A DNA stretch of 64,000 nt, taken from the NCBI GenBank assembly GCA_023053685.1, contig JALIGW010000026.1, positions 1,295,384 to 1,359,383 on the forward strand. The letters run 5' to 3'. The notes beneath the pieces are model-generated. The model saw only the letters and a list, made by a program, of their open reading frames with translations. It did no database searches and was not told where the DNA came from. This stretch comes from Diadophis punctatus similis (lineage: Eukaryota; Chordata; Lepidosauria; Squamata; Dipsadidae). A program made the position numbers and the translations under genes. The number at the start of each line of letters is the position of its first letter. Within the stretch, counting starts at the first letter, position 1. This document shows, piece by piece, positions 10,451-20,560 of the stretch.

Positions 10451-11397
10451 CAAATGAGAAAAAACACCAAGCAAACGTGTCTCTAGAGAACTGTGGCTTC
10501 TGGACAAATCCCCAGTTGGATTTTCCCACAATGCAATGCCATCCTCCTAGGCCATTGTGGGCGAAAGCAGTCACCACAAAACTCCAACCTAGAAAACTCC
10601 TGGTTTGTTGTTGTTGTTGTTGTTGTTGTGTTTATTTTGACCAAGGAAATAAGTTGCAGACAAAACGATGCCTCTTCCTAGCCGACGCCATGTTTAATGC
10701 TCTTCTTCTTACAGCCTACGTTTTGGGGGAAATGAAGATGAGTTGCAAATTAGTGAGGGGAAGTCTCCTCACTGCATGCCCAGGCAATCAGGCTGGGGAT
10801 GATGGAAGCAGGAGTCCCAACCTATTGGAGAATTGAGAAAAAGCGAGCCGCTTTTTAGAGCCAGGATAAAAATAATTCAACCCTGCATCAAGCGATGGAT
10901 CAGAGTCTGTAGCCTTACCAGGGATGCTCAAAAGCCCGCTGCCTCTTTCTCTCTTTTCTCTTCCTCTCCTCTTTCTTTTGCAGGAAAAATTTACAACGGC
11001 AGAGCCAGCTTATCAGGGCAAATTTATTGTCTCGTATGACGGGGAGAAATCATGCATGCAAAGCAGCGCTGGAAGCTGGGGAAGAGTCTGCAAATGTTGA
11101 GTTATTAAAAAAAAGAGAGCGAGACGAAGTGGGGGGGGGGAAGCAATCGGTTATTCAAAAATGGAAGAGAGCGAGAAAGAGCGGATAAGGCGTGAAATAA
11201 ATACCCTGTGTGCGGGGTGCGGGGTGATAGGGGATCAGCCCCAGGTGCACATTGTAACTGAAAGATGGCTGTGTCGGTGCAAAGGGACGTGACAATGATC
11301 TTGGGAGGCAGAAGGAAGAGCTGAAGACTAGACAGCGGTCAGAGAAGAGGCTGCTGAGCCCAGGAAAGGAAAGGGGCATAGGAAACATCTTGGAAGG
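10451..11397. other. Non-coding single-copy-like DNA, includes (TTG)n
   Basis: (TTG)n lies at 10602-10630. The stretch 10840-11100 is non-repetitive and reads like ordinary unique DNA. A purine patch with a G run (11130-11141) follows. No exon can be supported. Confidence 0.35.
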
Positions 11398-11826
11398 GAC
11401 CCTCCCTAGTTTCTTGGGCTGTAAAAGAGAGGTGGGGAGATTTGTCCCTTTCAGGCCTGCAAGATTCTGTTAATGCCGCTTCAGAGATCAGTCAGATAAG
11501 AGAGGACAAAGCCAGAGCTGTATAATGGGTGGAGAAAGACCCTCGGAAGGGACCCTCCCTAGTTTCTCAGACTGTAAAAGGGACAGTGGGAGATTTGTAC
11601 CTTCAGACTTGCAAGGTTCTGTTAACGTAGCTTTAGAGAACAGTCAGATAAGAGACAGCATAGCCCTGAGCTGCATAATGGATAGAGAAAGAAGCTCCAA
11701 AGAAACCGTCCCTAGTTTCTCAGACTGTAAAAGGGACAGTGGGAGATTTGTACCTTCAGACTTGCAAGGTTCTGTTAACGTAGCTTTTGAGAACCGTCCG
11801 ATAAGAGAGGACGTAGCCCAGAACTG
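11398..11826. repeat. 153-bp tandem repeat, locus 1 (about 2.8 units)
   Basis: The marker TTTCT(C/T) before the ACTGTAAAAG block lies at 11410, 11563 and 11716, exactly 153 bp apart. Units contain CCTTCAGACTTGCAAGGTTC, GTCAGATAAGAGA and GAGCTGCATAATGG. The first unit is the most diverged. The array is cut at 11826 by a Tigger-like MITE piece. A second locus lies at 36365-36850. Because 153 is a multiple of three, the frame at 11525-11827 stays open across units (51-aa period). I do not claim it is translated. Confidence 0.9.
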
Positions 11827-12081
11827 ATTTATATTTATGACGGTCGCAGCGTCCCGGGGTCGTGTGATCCCCTTTTGCGACCATCTGACAAGCAAAGTCA
11901 ATGGGGAAGCCAGATTCACTTGACAACCATGTTACCAACTGCAGTGATTCACTTAACAGCTGTGGCAAGAAGGGTCGTAAACTGGAGCAAAACTCACCTA
12001 ACAAATGTCCCACTTAGCAACAGAAATTTTGGGCTCAATTGTGGTCGTACGTCGAGGGCTATCTGTATATATACTGTGTGT
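11827..12081. mobile_element. Tigger-like MITE, partial
   Basis: Interior blocks ATGACGGTCGCAGCGTCCCG and GTGTGATCCCCTTTTGCGAC lead to the terminus GTACGTCGAGGGCTATCTGT. The other terminus is missing at the junction with the 153-bp array. Confidence 0.8.
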
Positions 12082-12096
12082 GTCTCTGTGTGTCTA

Positions 12097-12330
<234 letters not shown>

Positions 12331-13045
12331 GTTATCCTGGTCTCCTGGATTCTAGGCTGCTGCCTTACCGACTCCACCAGACTACACTTCTAGCTTAATT
12401 CTACCTCATTTCAAATTCCTCGTCTTTGCCAGTGTGGAAAATAGATCTAATAATCCCCGAGTCTCCAGACTCATTGAGAGTTTCCCACAGGAAGGACCTG
12501 AGTCAACACAAGCCAACCACTCCCATCACCACCCACGGGTGCCCCCTACTCCTATCAGACCTTCTCACCCTCCTTCTCTTCCCTTTTCTCCCCCCCTCCT
12601 CCTCTGCTTTCTTCCCTCTCCCCCTTTCTCCTTCCCTTCCCTCTTCCCCTCCACCTTCTCGCTCTCTCTCTCTCTTCTGCCGGCCATTGATTTTTCCATC
12701 CATCAACGGAACGCTGGAGGAAAACGAATGCGCGTCTTCCCCATCGATCCGAGGAACTCTGCAGCCGTAGGTCAGCCAAGCTTCGGAGCCCACATTCCCA
12801 GGGCATGTAATTATTACCGCCAGCCTCCCCAAAATGAGGCTGGAAGGAAACCCTGCCGGGACCCAGATTTGCAGCCCATTTCCAGGGGGGGGGGGGCGAG
12901 CGGTGTGCCCTTCCCGGGAGGCCCCACCTGCCAGGGATGGATCTGGGTTGGGTTTTGGCTGCAGGCTGAGTCTCCCAGGGACCGGGGAGCAACCAAAAGC
13001 CCCAAAGGCCAAAGTAAGGTTCTCCTTCCCTCATTCTGCGTGACA
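12331..13045. other. Non-coding DNA, part GC-rich
   Basis: 12570-12690 is pyrimidine-rich. 12780-13020 is GC-rich with a G run at 12885-12896. Several overlapping frames of 60-220 aa on both strands have no domain, and repeat-biased composition explains them. Confidence 0.4.
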
Positions 13046-13413
13046 GGCAGTCCTCAACCTATGACTACCACAGTGGAGCCCAAATTTTCCTGTGGTTAAA
13101 CAGCTGTGAAGCGAGTTTTGACCCATCTTGCGACCTTTCTTGCCACTGTTGCTAAGTGAATCACTGCCATGCTTAAGTTAGTCACATGATGCTTAAGTGA
13201 ATCCAGCTTCCCCACTGACTTTGCTTGTGAGACGGTCGCAAAAGGGGATCACGTGACCCCAGGATGCTGCACCCTGTCGTAAATATGAACCAGTTGCCAA
13301 AGCGTCCGAATATTGTAAGGGTGCTGCAAGGGTTGATGTGTGAAAAACGGTCATAAGTCACTCTCTTTAGTGCCATTGTAACTTCAAATGGTCATCAAAC
13401 AAACTGTTGTAAG
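13046..13413. mobile_element. Tigger-like MITE, nearly full length
   Basis: Begins ACAGGCAGTCCTCAACCTAT. Then come GTTGCTAAGTGAATCACTGC, CAAAAGGGGATCACGTGACC, AAATATGAACCAGTTGCC, GTGAAAAACGGTCATAAGTC and AACTGTTGTAAG, where it stops short of the terminal inverted repeat at the Penelope-like repeat. Confidence 0.85.
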
Positions 13414-13415
13414 GA

Positions 13416-13578
13416 GCTCTCTGAGCTTGGTTGCTTTCCTGCAGACGTTTCATTACCCAGCTAGGTAACATCGTCAGTGCTAGAAGGGAGTAGGGTTTGT
13501 GGAGAGGAGGAGGAGGAGACTGTGGGGTCCTTGGTGCTCTCTAAGCTTGCTTGTTTTCTTGCAGATGTTTCATTACCC
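13416..13578 (-). mobile_element. Penelope-like repeat, two units, hammerhead-like motif
   Basis: Two head-to-tail units begin GCTCTCTGAGCTTGG (13416) and GCTCTCTAAGCTTGC (13536), 120 bp apart. The second is cut at 13578 where Bov-B sequence starts. On the minus strand the first unit has CTGACGA (13471-13477), one base, a GTTACC/GGTAAT stem with a 6-nt loop (13452-13469), and GAAAC (13447-13451): the order of a hammerhead core with one core substitution (CUGACGA for CUGAUGA). The second unit keeps only the GAAAC side. Assignment to Penelope-like elements is an inference from this motif and the tandem arrangement. Confidence 0.5.
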
Positions 13579-14345
13579 AAAGTAGGAACTAGAGATCAAA
13601 TTGCCAAAATAGGCTGGATCATGGAGAAAACTAGGGAGTCCCAGAAAAACATCTACTTCTGCTTCATTGACTATTATGCTAAAGCCTTTGATTGTGTGTG
13701 GATCACAACAAATTGTGGCAAGTTCTTAAAGAGATGGGAGTACCAGACCGTCTGATTTGTCTCTTGAGAAACCTATATGCGGGTCAAGAAGCAACAGTGA
13801 GAACTGGACACGGAACTACTGATTGGTTCAAAATTGGGAAAGGAGTCCGGCAAGGCTGTATACTGTCGCCCTGCCTATTTAGAATAGAATAGAACAGAAC
13901 AGAATGGAACGGAACGGAACGGAATGGAATAGAAATAATGGAATAGAATAGAATAGAATAGAATAGAATAGAATAGAATAGAATAGAATAGAATAGAATA
14001 GAATAGAATAGAATAGAATTAAATAGAATAAAACAGAACAGAACAGAACAGAACAGAACAGAACAGAACAGAAGAATAGAATAGAATAGAATTCTTTATT
14101 GGCCAAGTGTGATATTTAACTTATATGCAGAGCACATCATGAGAAAGGCGGGGCTAGATGAATCAAAAGTTGGAATTAAGATTCCCCGGAGAAATACCAA
14201 CAACCTCAGATATGCAGACGATACCACTCTAATGGCAGAAAGTGAAGAGGAACTAAAGAGCCTCTTGATGCGGGTGAAGAAGGAGAGTGCAAAAGTTGGC
14301 TTGAAACCCAACATTAAGAAAATTTAAGATCATGGCAATGCAACG
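13579..14345 (+). mobile_element. Bov-B (RTE) LINE reverse-transcriptase remnant, interrupted
   Basis: Encodes the fingers and palm of a Bov-B reverse transcriptase: IYFCFIDYYAKAFDCVW (one extra Tyr against the usual FIDYAKAFD), ICLLRNLYAGQEATVRTGHG, then GKGVRQGCILSPCLF. The reading is then split by an (AATAG)n insertion (13882-14112) and resumes with LYAEHIMRKAGLDESKVGIK and the catalytic NNLRYADDTTLMAESEEELK. A frameshift near 13700 separates the frames ending at 13755 and starting at 13692. Both ends are truncated. Bov-B is abundant in squamates and known for horizontal transfer to other vertebrates. Confidence 0.93.
13882..14112 (-). mobile_element. Minimal snake LINE insertion: (AATAG)n plus ~22 bp LINE 3' end
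   Basis: The tract holds AATAG and variant AACAG/GGAAC units, ending AATTCTTTATTGGCCAAGTG, the terminal bases of the snake LINE seen at 6817 and 24325. TATTTA at 13876-13881 and 14113-14118 is a perfect 6-bp flanking duplication, so nearly all of the inserted unit is microsatellite. Confidence 0.85.
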
Positions 14346-14551
14346 CCGTTCGTAGAAAATCGTGCCTCAGGCATCGAACCATGTTTTTGCACGTTAAAAA
14401 TGACAAGCTGGCAGAAACTTTTGGGAAAAGTTCGGGATGGGGTCCAACAGTTGTAAGAGGAGGGCATTAGTGGGGCACCTGAAATTGCTCAACCTGAAAA
14501 TGACTCGAGGGTGGAAGGGGGTGGTTGGGACGATCTCTGCCTGTTGCATAT
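14346..14551. other. Non-coding DNA
   Basis: No repeat recognised. Confidence 0.3.
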
Positions 14552-14930
14552 AGAGCCAGTTTGGTCTACTGGTTTTAAGGCACCAGGCTAAAAACTGGGA
14601 GACCGGGAGTTCAAGTCCTGTCTTAGGCATGAAAGGCGACTTTGGGCCAATCACCAGGAGACGGTGAGTTCTAGTCTCACTTTAGGCACGAAAGACAGCT
14701 GGGTGATTTTGGGCCAATCACCAGGAGATGGTGAGTTCTAGTCTCACCTTTTAGCCATGAAAGACGGCTGGGTGACCTTGAGACAGTCATTCTCTCTCAG
14801 CCCGACCCACCTCACAGGGTTGTTGTTGTGGAGAAAATAGAAGGAATATTAGACGTTTGCTGTCTTGAGTTGTTTATAAACATAATAAAAATGGGATATA
14901 CATTAACTAAATAAATAAATATACCGCGCA
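14552..14930 (+). mobile_element. tRNA-derived SINE, most complete copy, with 67-bp duplication
   Basis: The 5' end GAGCCAGTTTGGTCTACTGG holds a box A-like motif and GGGAGTTCAAGTCC a box B-like motif, the tRNA head. A core with GGGTGACCTTGAGACAGTCA and GGGTTGTTGTTGTGGAG follows. The 3' end GTCTTGAGTTGTTTATAAAC leads into AATAAA repeats. GGAG blocks at 14657 and 14724 are 67 bp apart. Confidence 0.78.
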
Positions 14931-15119
14931 AGAAGACTTTTGGGGAAAGGGGCAGTTGTGAAAGACACCTTTTTTGAGAAACTTCTGGCTTAGAAAGAGG
15001 CCAAATTTGAATAAAACACAAATTCAGAAACAAACTAACCCAGGTTAAAACAAGCCCAGTTTAGTCCATTTGCACAAAAGCTCATGTTCTACTGGTTCCG
15101 GGAATTGTTATGTGCTGTC
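14931..15119. other. Non-coding DNA
   Basis: No repeat recognised. Confidence 0.3.
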
Positions 15120-16334
15120 CAGGTAGTCCTCGATTTATGACTACAATTGGGCCCCAAATTTCCATTGCTAAGCACGACAGATGTTAAGTGAGTTTTGCCC
15201 CTTTGAAGGATCTTTCTTGCCCGGCTGTTAAGTGAATCACTGCGATTCTTTTTTAAAAAAAAAATATTTTATTGATTTTCAAATCTTTACAATATCACAA
15301 TGTATCTTTGATCAATTCTACATTGTCACAAGTGCATTGATACCTTATTATTACATTAATACATTAGATATTTACATATTTACAATATTCTATATTCTGT
15401 TTAATTTTCCTTTTTTTGTTTTCTGTGTTCTATCCACTGATACCATTTTTCCCATATATGGTCGTCATAATTCGAATCTTTTTGGACTCTTAACTCAATC
15501 GTAAGTTTGTTCATTTCAGCACAATCATAATTTTTTTTTGTTATTAAACTTTCTGTAGGTGCTTCAGGATTTTTCCAGCATTGTGCCTAGGCTAATCTTG
15601 CTGCAGTAGTAATATGTAGGATAAGGTATTTAATGTTCTTGTTGTATTGATTTTTAAGTATTCCCAGTAGTAGAAGTTCTGGTGGGAATTCTATTGTTAT
15701 TTTTGTCATTTCTTGTAACCAGTTGTGAATTTTGGACCAGTATATTTTAGCTTCGGGGCATAACCACCACATATGAAAGAAGGTGCCTTGTGTTTTTTTA
15801 CACTTCCAACAGGTCGGATTAAGATTTGGGTAAATTTTTGCTAATCTTGTTGGGACCAAATACCATCTGTATAATGATTTTTATAATCATTATAATGATT
15901 ATAATGATTTTATAATGATTTTTCTTATATGACGCCGATTTTGTTAATTTAAAATTTCTATTCCATATTTGTTCCCAGTCGGCCAAGTGTATATTATGTC
16001 CTATATTTTTCGCCCATGCAATCATGGGTCCCTTATCTATATCTTCCATTCTTTCAAGTTCCAACAAATAATTGTAAAATTTGGCGATTCTTAAGCAAGT
16101 GACTTGTTGCAAAGTGAATCCAGCTTTGACTTTATCTATCAGAAGGACACAAAAGGAGATCACTGCAACCGTCGTAAATACGAGCCAGTTGCCAAACCCC
16201 TGGATTTTGATCACGTGACCGTGGGAATGATGCCATGGTCGTAAGTGTGAAACACAATCATAAGACACTTTGTTCCGTGCTGTCGTTACTTGCAAAGGTT
16301 TCCAAACAAATGGTAGTAAATTGAGGACTACCTG
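15120..16334. mobile_element. Tigger-like MITE split by an L1 insertion
   Basis: The left part is 15120-15250 (CAGGTAGTCCTCGATTTATG to the GTTAAGTGAATCACTGCGAT block). The right part is 16084-16334, ending GAGGACTACCTG. Both terminal inverted repeats are present, so without the L1 the element is about 375 bp. The right flank starts TA; the left flank is TC. Confidence 0.87.
15251..16083 (-). mobile_element. L1-type LINE, 3' end of ORF2 and 3' UTR
   Basis: The minus strand encodes the C-terminal end of an L1 ORF2: MEDIDKGPMIAWAKNIGHNI (16052 downwards), WEQIWNRNFKL, then CWKCKKTQGTFFHMWWLC, the Cys/His-containing C-terminal segment, and WSKIHNWLQEMTKI. The poly-A tail reads as T/A-rich sequence at 15251-15270. 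GCGATTCTT at 15242-15250 and 16084-16092 is a perfect target-site duplication inside the MITE. Internal ATAATGATT expansion (15875-15915) disrupts the frame. 5'-truncated and dead. Confidence 0.9.
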
Positions 16335-16996
16335 TATGTAATGAGTATAATTTAATTTGAATCGCTCGGAATTCATGTGGAATTTTGCAGTTAAAAAAAC
16401 CAACTGAATTCCGGGAAGATGGTTATTCTTTGGTCCAGATCTCTTGAGGCGGAAATCTTTCCTCCCCAGCTGCTCCCTCCGGCAACTTGATCCCGGATCC
16501 TTAACAGGGAGAAGGGGAAAAAAAGAAGGCAGCAGCACATTCTCACTCGTTGGTCACCCGCCGGCTGGCTTGCAAAGCCCCCAACTTCAGCTTCGGAAAA
16601 TCTGACTCACTCTTGCAAGGCAAGGAACGGAGAGGGCAGCTGAAAGGATGGGTGTGTGCGTCCCTCTGCCTGTGTCGTTGTGTGTGTGAGATTGAGGCGC
16701 CTGGCCTGTTGCGTTTAGCTCAAAGGCCCCCTCCTCACCAAGGGGGCAGGGCCATTTTCAGCGGCTGACAAGGGGTGGGATGTGTGCATGATCTCCCTCT
16801 CGCTGCACATTTATTTATTTAGAATAGGTATTTCGGGGATGGTCTGGAAAAGGCCCTGGGATGCTCCTCGGAGCCCCTCTGTGGTGGGATCCAGCAGGGA
16901 TCTGTTGAAGGATTTTCTGTAGAAGAGTCACTGAACGGTGCTTATCCAAAGTCATGATGCAAAAGGAAAAAGGAATGAGGAGGGAGGAGGAAGAAG
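16335..16996. other. Non-coding DNA
   Basis: No repeat or exon is recognised. 16640-16690 is GTGT-rich. Confidence 0.35.
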
Positions 16997-17226
16997 CAAC
17001 TCTTTCCTTCTTTCCTTTCTTTTCCTTTCCTTTCCTTTCCTTCCTTTCCTTTCCTTTCCTTCCCTCCTTTCCTTCCCATCCCTTCCTTTCCCTTCCCTTC
17101 CCATTCCTCTTTCCTTTCCATCCCTTCCCTTTCCTTCCCATCCCTTCCTTTCCCTTCCCTTCCCATTCCTCCTTCCCTTCTTTCTCTCTCTCCCTCCCTC
17201 CCTCTCTCTCTCTCTCTCTGTTTCTA
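16997..17226. repeat. (CCTTT)n / CCCTT polypyrimidine tract ending in (CT)n
   Basis: Pentanucleotide CTTTC/CTTCC variants form a longer pattern with CATCCCTTCC recurring three times, then TCTCTC to 17220. The 139-aa and 110-aa frames are repeat. Confidence 0.95.
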
Positions 17227-17937
17227 TCCATCAAACCAGGATGCTGAAGACATGCTTACAGAGAATATAACAAAAGGGATAGCTGATTAATTTGGATTCG
17301 ATAACTGGGCAGCTGAATTTCAGGATTGGATAAACTTTCAACTTGAATGGCTAATTTAGTTTGAACGGTTCCAAAGTTAGTTGGATTTTTGTGCGTACGC
17401 TTCCCCCTCTTGCAAAAATGGAATAAGTTCAGATCGACCCATTCAAACCCAAATTCCCAATCGATTTCCTCCTTTGAATCAAAACAGTCACTCTGGGTCA
17501 TGGCTGATTTACTGTCCCCTGAAACAATTTATAAAAGCTTCCATACTAAAACCCTCAAGTTTATGCCGATTATTTTAGGACCTCTATTTTACATTATTTG
17601 GAATTCATCCCCAATTATTGGTTAAAGGCGATCCCGGGAAGGGAGTGATCTGTTAGTCGTGAATGCTTCCACCTCTCTCTTGTTTTAAGAGGGTATTTTG
17701 CAGAGATATTGCTCAAGATCCTTCCAGGTGGATTGCTGATCTGCTGGTTGGTGGCTAAACCTGGTTTAATGAATGACAGGGTTGTGTTTGTGGAATGAAG
17801 GATGCCAAAGCAGACAACCCCTTTCTGAGTTAATAAACCGGGTTCCTATAATCCACTTAATTATAAACTAGCCCTTATCACTATCCTGCTGGGTGGGAGG
17901 GCCAGAAGTGACCTTGGCGACTTATCATGAACATCTA
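17227..17937. other. AT-rich single-copy-like DNA
   Basis: No repeat family is recognised. It is a possible site for conserved non-coding sequence, but nothing specific can be shown. Confidence 0.35.
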
Positions 17938-18320
17938 TAAAGATAATCCTTGATTTACGACCATTCCTTGGTCGTTAAAACAGCACCGGCAAAGTGATTT
18001 ACGACTGCGGCAGCCTCCCTGCGGTCAGGTGATAAAAATTTGGGAACATGGCAATTATGGTACTTTGTATTTAAAATGGTTGCATCCATTTCTGACCAGC
18101 AAAGTCGATGGGGAAGCCAGGATTTGCTTTGATTCCTTGAACTGCAGTGATTCGCTTAACAACCACGGCAAACGGTCGTAAAATGGGGTGCGATTCACTT
18201 AACAACTGCCTGGCTTGGCATCTGAAGTTCTGGTCCTAATTGTGGCCCCGTTTTATAACCTTCCTTGCCACAGTTGTTAAGTGAATCCCCTCCGTTGTTA
18301 CCTTGGTAACCTGGCAAAGT
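17938..18320. mobile_element. Tigger-like MITE(s), rearranged
   Basis: Begins AAAGATAATCCTTGATTTAC. Family blocks occur twice in the same sense (CAGTGATTCGCTTAACAACC and GTTGTTAAGTGAATCCCCTC), suggesting one copy with a second fragment joined at about 18190. Confidence 0.7.
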
Positions 18321-18521
18321 TGGCTTGGAGGAAGAGGAGGCTTCAAAGCACGTGCAGAGTGCCTTTCTCTTTTGTTGTTGAATAAATCCAGGCACACACA
18401 AGAAAATATAACATTTCTGACCTTTTGAGCTGGCGCACTAAAGGCAGACCCACTGTCACATTCCAACGTGCATGTAGTTTCGTGTGTTTGCATGTGCTTA
18501 TACGTATCACTGCTATGTACC
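18321..18521. other. Non-coding DNA
   Basis: No repeat recognised. Confidence 0.3.
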
Positions 18522-18600
18522 TCTATGTGTGTGTGTATGTGTGTGTGTGTACACACACAGGGAATATTAGAACTCGCTTCCTCCTCAAGCACATGCACAA

Positions 18601-18632
<32 letters not shown>

Positions 18633-18637
18633 ACAGA
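18522..18637. repeat. Inverted (TG)n and (CA)n pair
   Basis: A GTGT tract that switches to ACACAC (18524-18560) is followed 40 bp later by a CA tract (18599-18637). The region can fold on itself. Confidence 0.9.
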
Positions 18638-18735
18638 AGCCTCCTGCTGCACACGAATCGGGCAAGGTTGTCCTTCTCATCAAAATTCAGCACGCTAATA
18701 AAATTGCAATTCATTTACATGCGAGAGTGCGAACG

Positions 18736-18749
18736 GTTGTTATGGCAAC
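18736..18749. promoter_or_regulatory. RFX X-box-like palindrome
   Basis: GTTGTTATGGCAAC closely matches the RFX X-box form GTTGCCATGGCAAC. It lies in a CpG-containing stretch (ACGCGGGCGCCG follows within 20 bp). Function is inferred from the motif only. Confidence 0.35.
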
Positions 18750-18839
18750 CGCCTCTGGACGCGGGCGCCGAAACCACGGAGAGATCAAGAGATGGCAAGA
18801 AAGTTTTCCAGGCTTAGAAACTCCAACTTGGTCCTACCT

Positions 18840-18878
18840 GCACACAGACACCCACCCACACCCACACCCACACCCCAC
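18840..18878. repeat. (CCCACA)n short array
   Basis: ACCCACACCCACACCC hexanucleotide repeat of about 35 bp. Confidence 0.85.
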
Positions 18879-19119
18879 CGTAGCTGGATGTGTGGGGTGC
18901 CGACTAAGCCCACATTGGGAGGGTCTGCAACATGGCTAGGCAACGGAGAGAGAGAGAGAAGCACATGCTTAAGGCATGAAAACCATCCTTCCTTTCCTGT
19001 CCTTTGCTATCCTTCAAGTCTCTAGTCCTCATGGCTCGCTCAGCCTACTCTCCCAGATACAAATTGTTCACCCATTCTGCAGATAATTTTCTCTCCCAAA
19101 TTCCGGATGCTGCACGTGT

Positions 19120-19207
19120 TTGGAGGGTGTCAGCTTGGTGGTCTCTGAGCTTTGGTGGGGCTTCTCGCAGACGTTTCATGACCCAACTAGGTAACATCAT
19201 CAGTGCT
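19120..19207 (-). mobile_element. Penelope-like repeat with intact hammerhead-like core
   Basis: On the minus strand CTGATGA (19197-19203) and GAAAC (19173-19177) are both intact. Between them is a GTTACC...GGTCAT helix with one mismatch (19178-19195). GTC follows the GAAAC. One extra base separates CTGATGA from stem II. The same unit occurs at 13416 and 31730. Confidence 0.5.
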
Positions 19208-19577
19208 AAGAATTCAGGGCCAGAATTTCCATTGCTAAGCAAGGCGGTTGCTAAGTGAGTCACGCCCGTTTTTTTAAAAAAAACCTTTCTGCCATGATGG
19301 TTAAAGAGAATCACTGCAGTTGTTAAGCGAATCGCCCGGTCATTAAGTGGATCCAGCTTCCCCCCGCTGATTTTGCTCGTCGCCAGTTGCAAATGGTGGT
19401 CATGCAACAGTCGTGCATACATGCCGCTTGCCAAGTGCCTGAATTTTGATCATGTGAGCGTGGAGATGCTGTGACGGCCATTAAGTGGGAAGACCGGTCG
19501 TAAGTCGCTTTTTCAGCGCCGTTGTAACTTTGAACCGCCATTAAACGAATGGCCGTAAGCCGAGGACTCCCTGTGCT
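19208..19577. mobile_element. Tigger-like MITE
   Basis: Starts inside the family at CAGGGCCAGAATTTCCATTG (left terminus lost at the Penelope-like junction). The right end reads GGCCGTAAGCCGAGGACTCC with CTGTG. Interior TTGATCATGTGAGCGTGGAG is the usual GATCACGTGACC block. Confidence 0.83.
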
Positions 19578-19728
19578 TTGTACGCTGGCTGAGCTCTTTC
19601 AGCAAAATGGGGTCTCAAAGAACCTTCATAAAGAAGGAAAGCTGCCATTCCGTGTGGATCAGAAAGGTCTTTGGCGCTTTGTGGAATGACCGACTGTCCT
19701 GTGCCTTGTGGAGTGGGAGGGAAGGAAA
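19578..19728. other. Non-coding DNA
   Basis: No repeat recognised. Confidence 0.3.
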
Positions 19729-19735
19729 ACACACA

Positions 19736-19783
<48 letters not shown>
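19729..19783. repeat. (CA)n microsatellite
   Basis: About 26 CA units with one AT interruption. Confidence 0.97.
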
Positions 19784-19784
<1 letters not shown>

Positions 19785-20039
19785 TGTTGCTCAGGGGAAG
19801 ATGAAATACTTGCTGACTGGCAAGAGTAGCTGACTACGACGTGAAATGCCCACGCTTGCTCTCTGCAGAATCTGGGCCAGGAGTCTTTCTAATCTCGGCT
19901 CTGCAGCTCCTGCCATTCCCCTCTCCCCCCCAATGTTCTTCTCAGCCCCACCTGGCAGCAGGTAGCTCCCCTGTGGGAGGAAGAGGACGGGAAGGGAGGC
20001 ACCCAAGGGCAGGGGTGGTTAGAAGGAATGGGCTGAAAA

Positions 20040-20560
20040 GGGAGGCATAGGAAGGAAGGAAGGAGATAAGGAAAAGGGATCGAGCGAGGGAGGGAGGGAG
20101 GAAGGGAGGGAGGAAAGAAGGATGGAAGGAAGGGAAGAAAGGAAGACAAGGAAGGAAGGAAGAAGAGAAGGAAAATGAAGGAGGGAGGAAAGAAGGGAAT
20201 AAGGAAAAGGGAGGGAGGGAAGGAAGGAAGCAGAAAGGGAGGGAGAGAGAGAATGAGGGAGGGAGGGAAGAAGAAAGGAAGGAAGGAAAGGAGGGAGGGA
20301 GGGAGAAACGGGGGATGAAGGGAGAGAGGAAAGAAGGAAGCGAAAAGAGAGAGGGAGGAAGAAAATGAACAAAGGATAGAAGGATAAGGAAGAGAAGGGA
20401 AGGGAAGAAGGAAGGAAGGAGAGACGGAGGAGAGGAAGGGAGGGAGGAAAGAAAGAAAGAAGGAAGGGAGCAAGGGAGGGAGGGGTAGAGAAGAAGGAGG
20501 AAGGAAAAGGAAAGGAGTGAAAAAGAAGAAGGGAGGGATGGAAAGAGGGAGAGAGGGAAG
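20040..20560. repeat. Polypurine tract (GGAA/GGGA family)
   Basis: About 500 bp of almost pure purine on the plus strand, built of GGAAGGAA, GGGAGGGA and AAGAAGGAAG. The 265-aa and 239-aa minus frames are Pro/Ser/Leu/Phe translations of it. Confidence 0.95.

Noticed and set aside
11525..11827. 100-aa tandem-repeat protein
   Set aside because: The frame is open and periodic, but no start context, domain or transcript evidence exists; reported only as a finding about the repeat.
13579..14345. Functional reverse transcriptase
   Set aside because: Frameshift, microsatellite insertion and truncation at both ends; a Bov-B relic.
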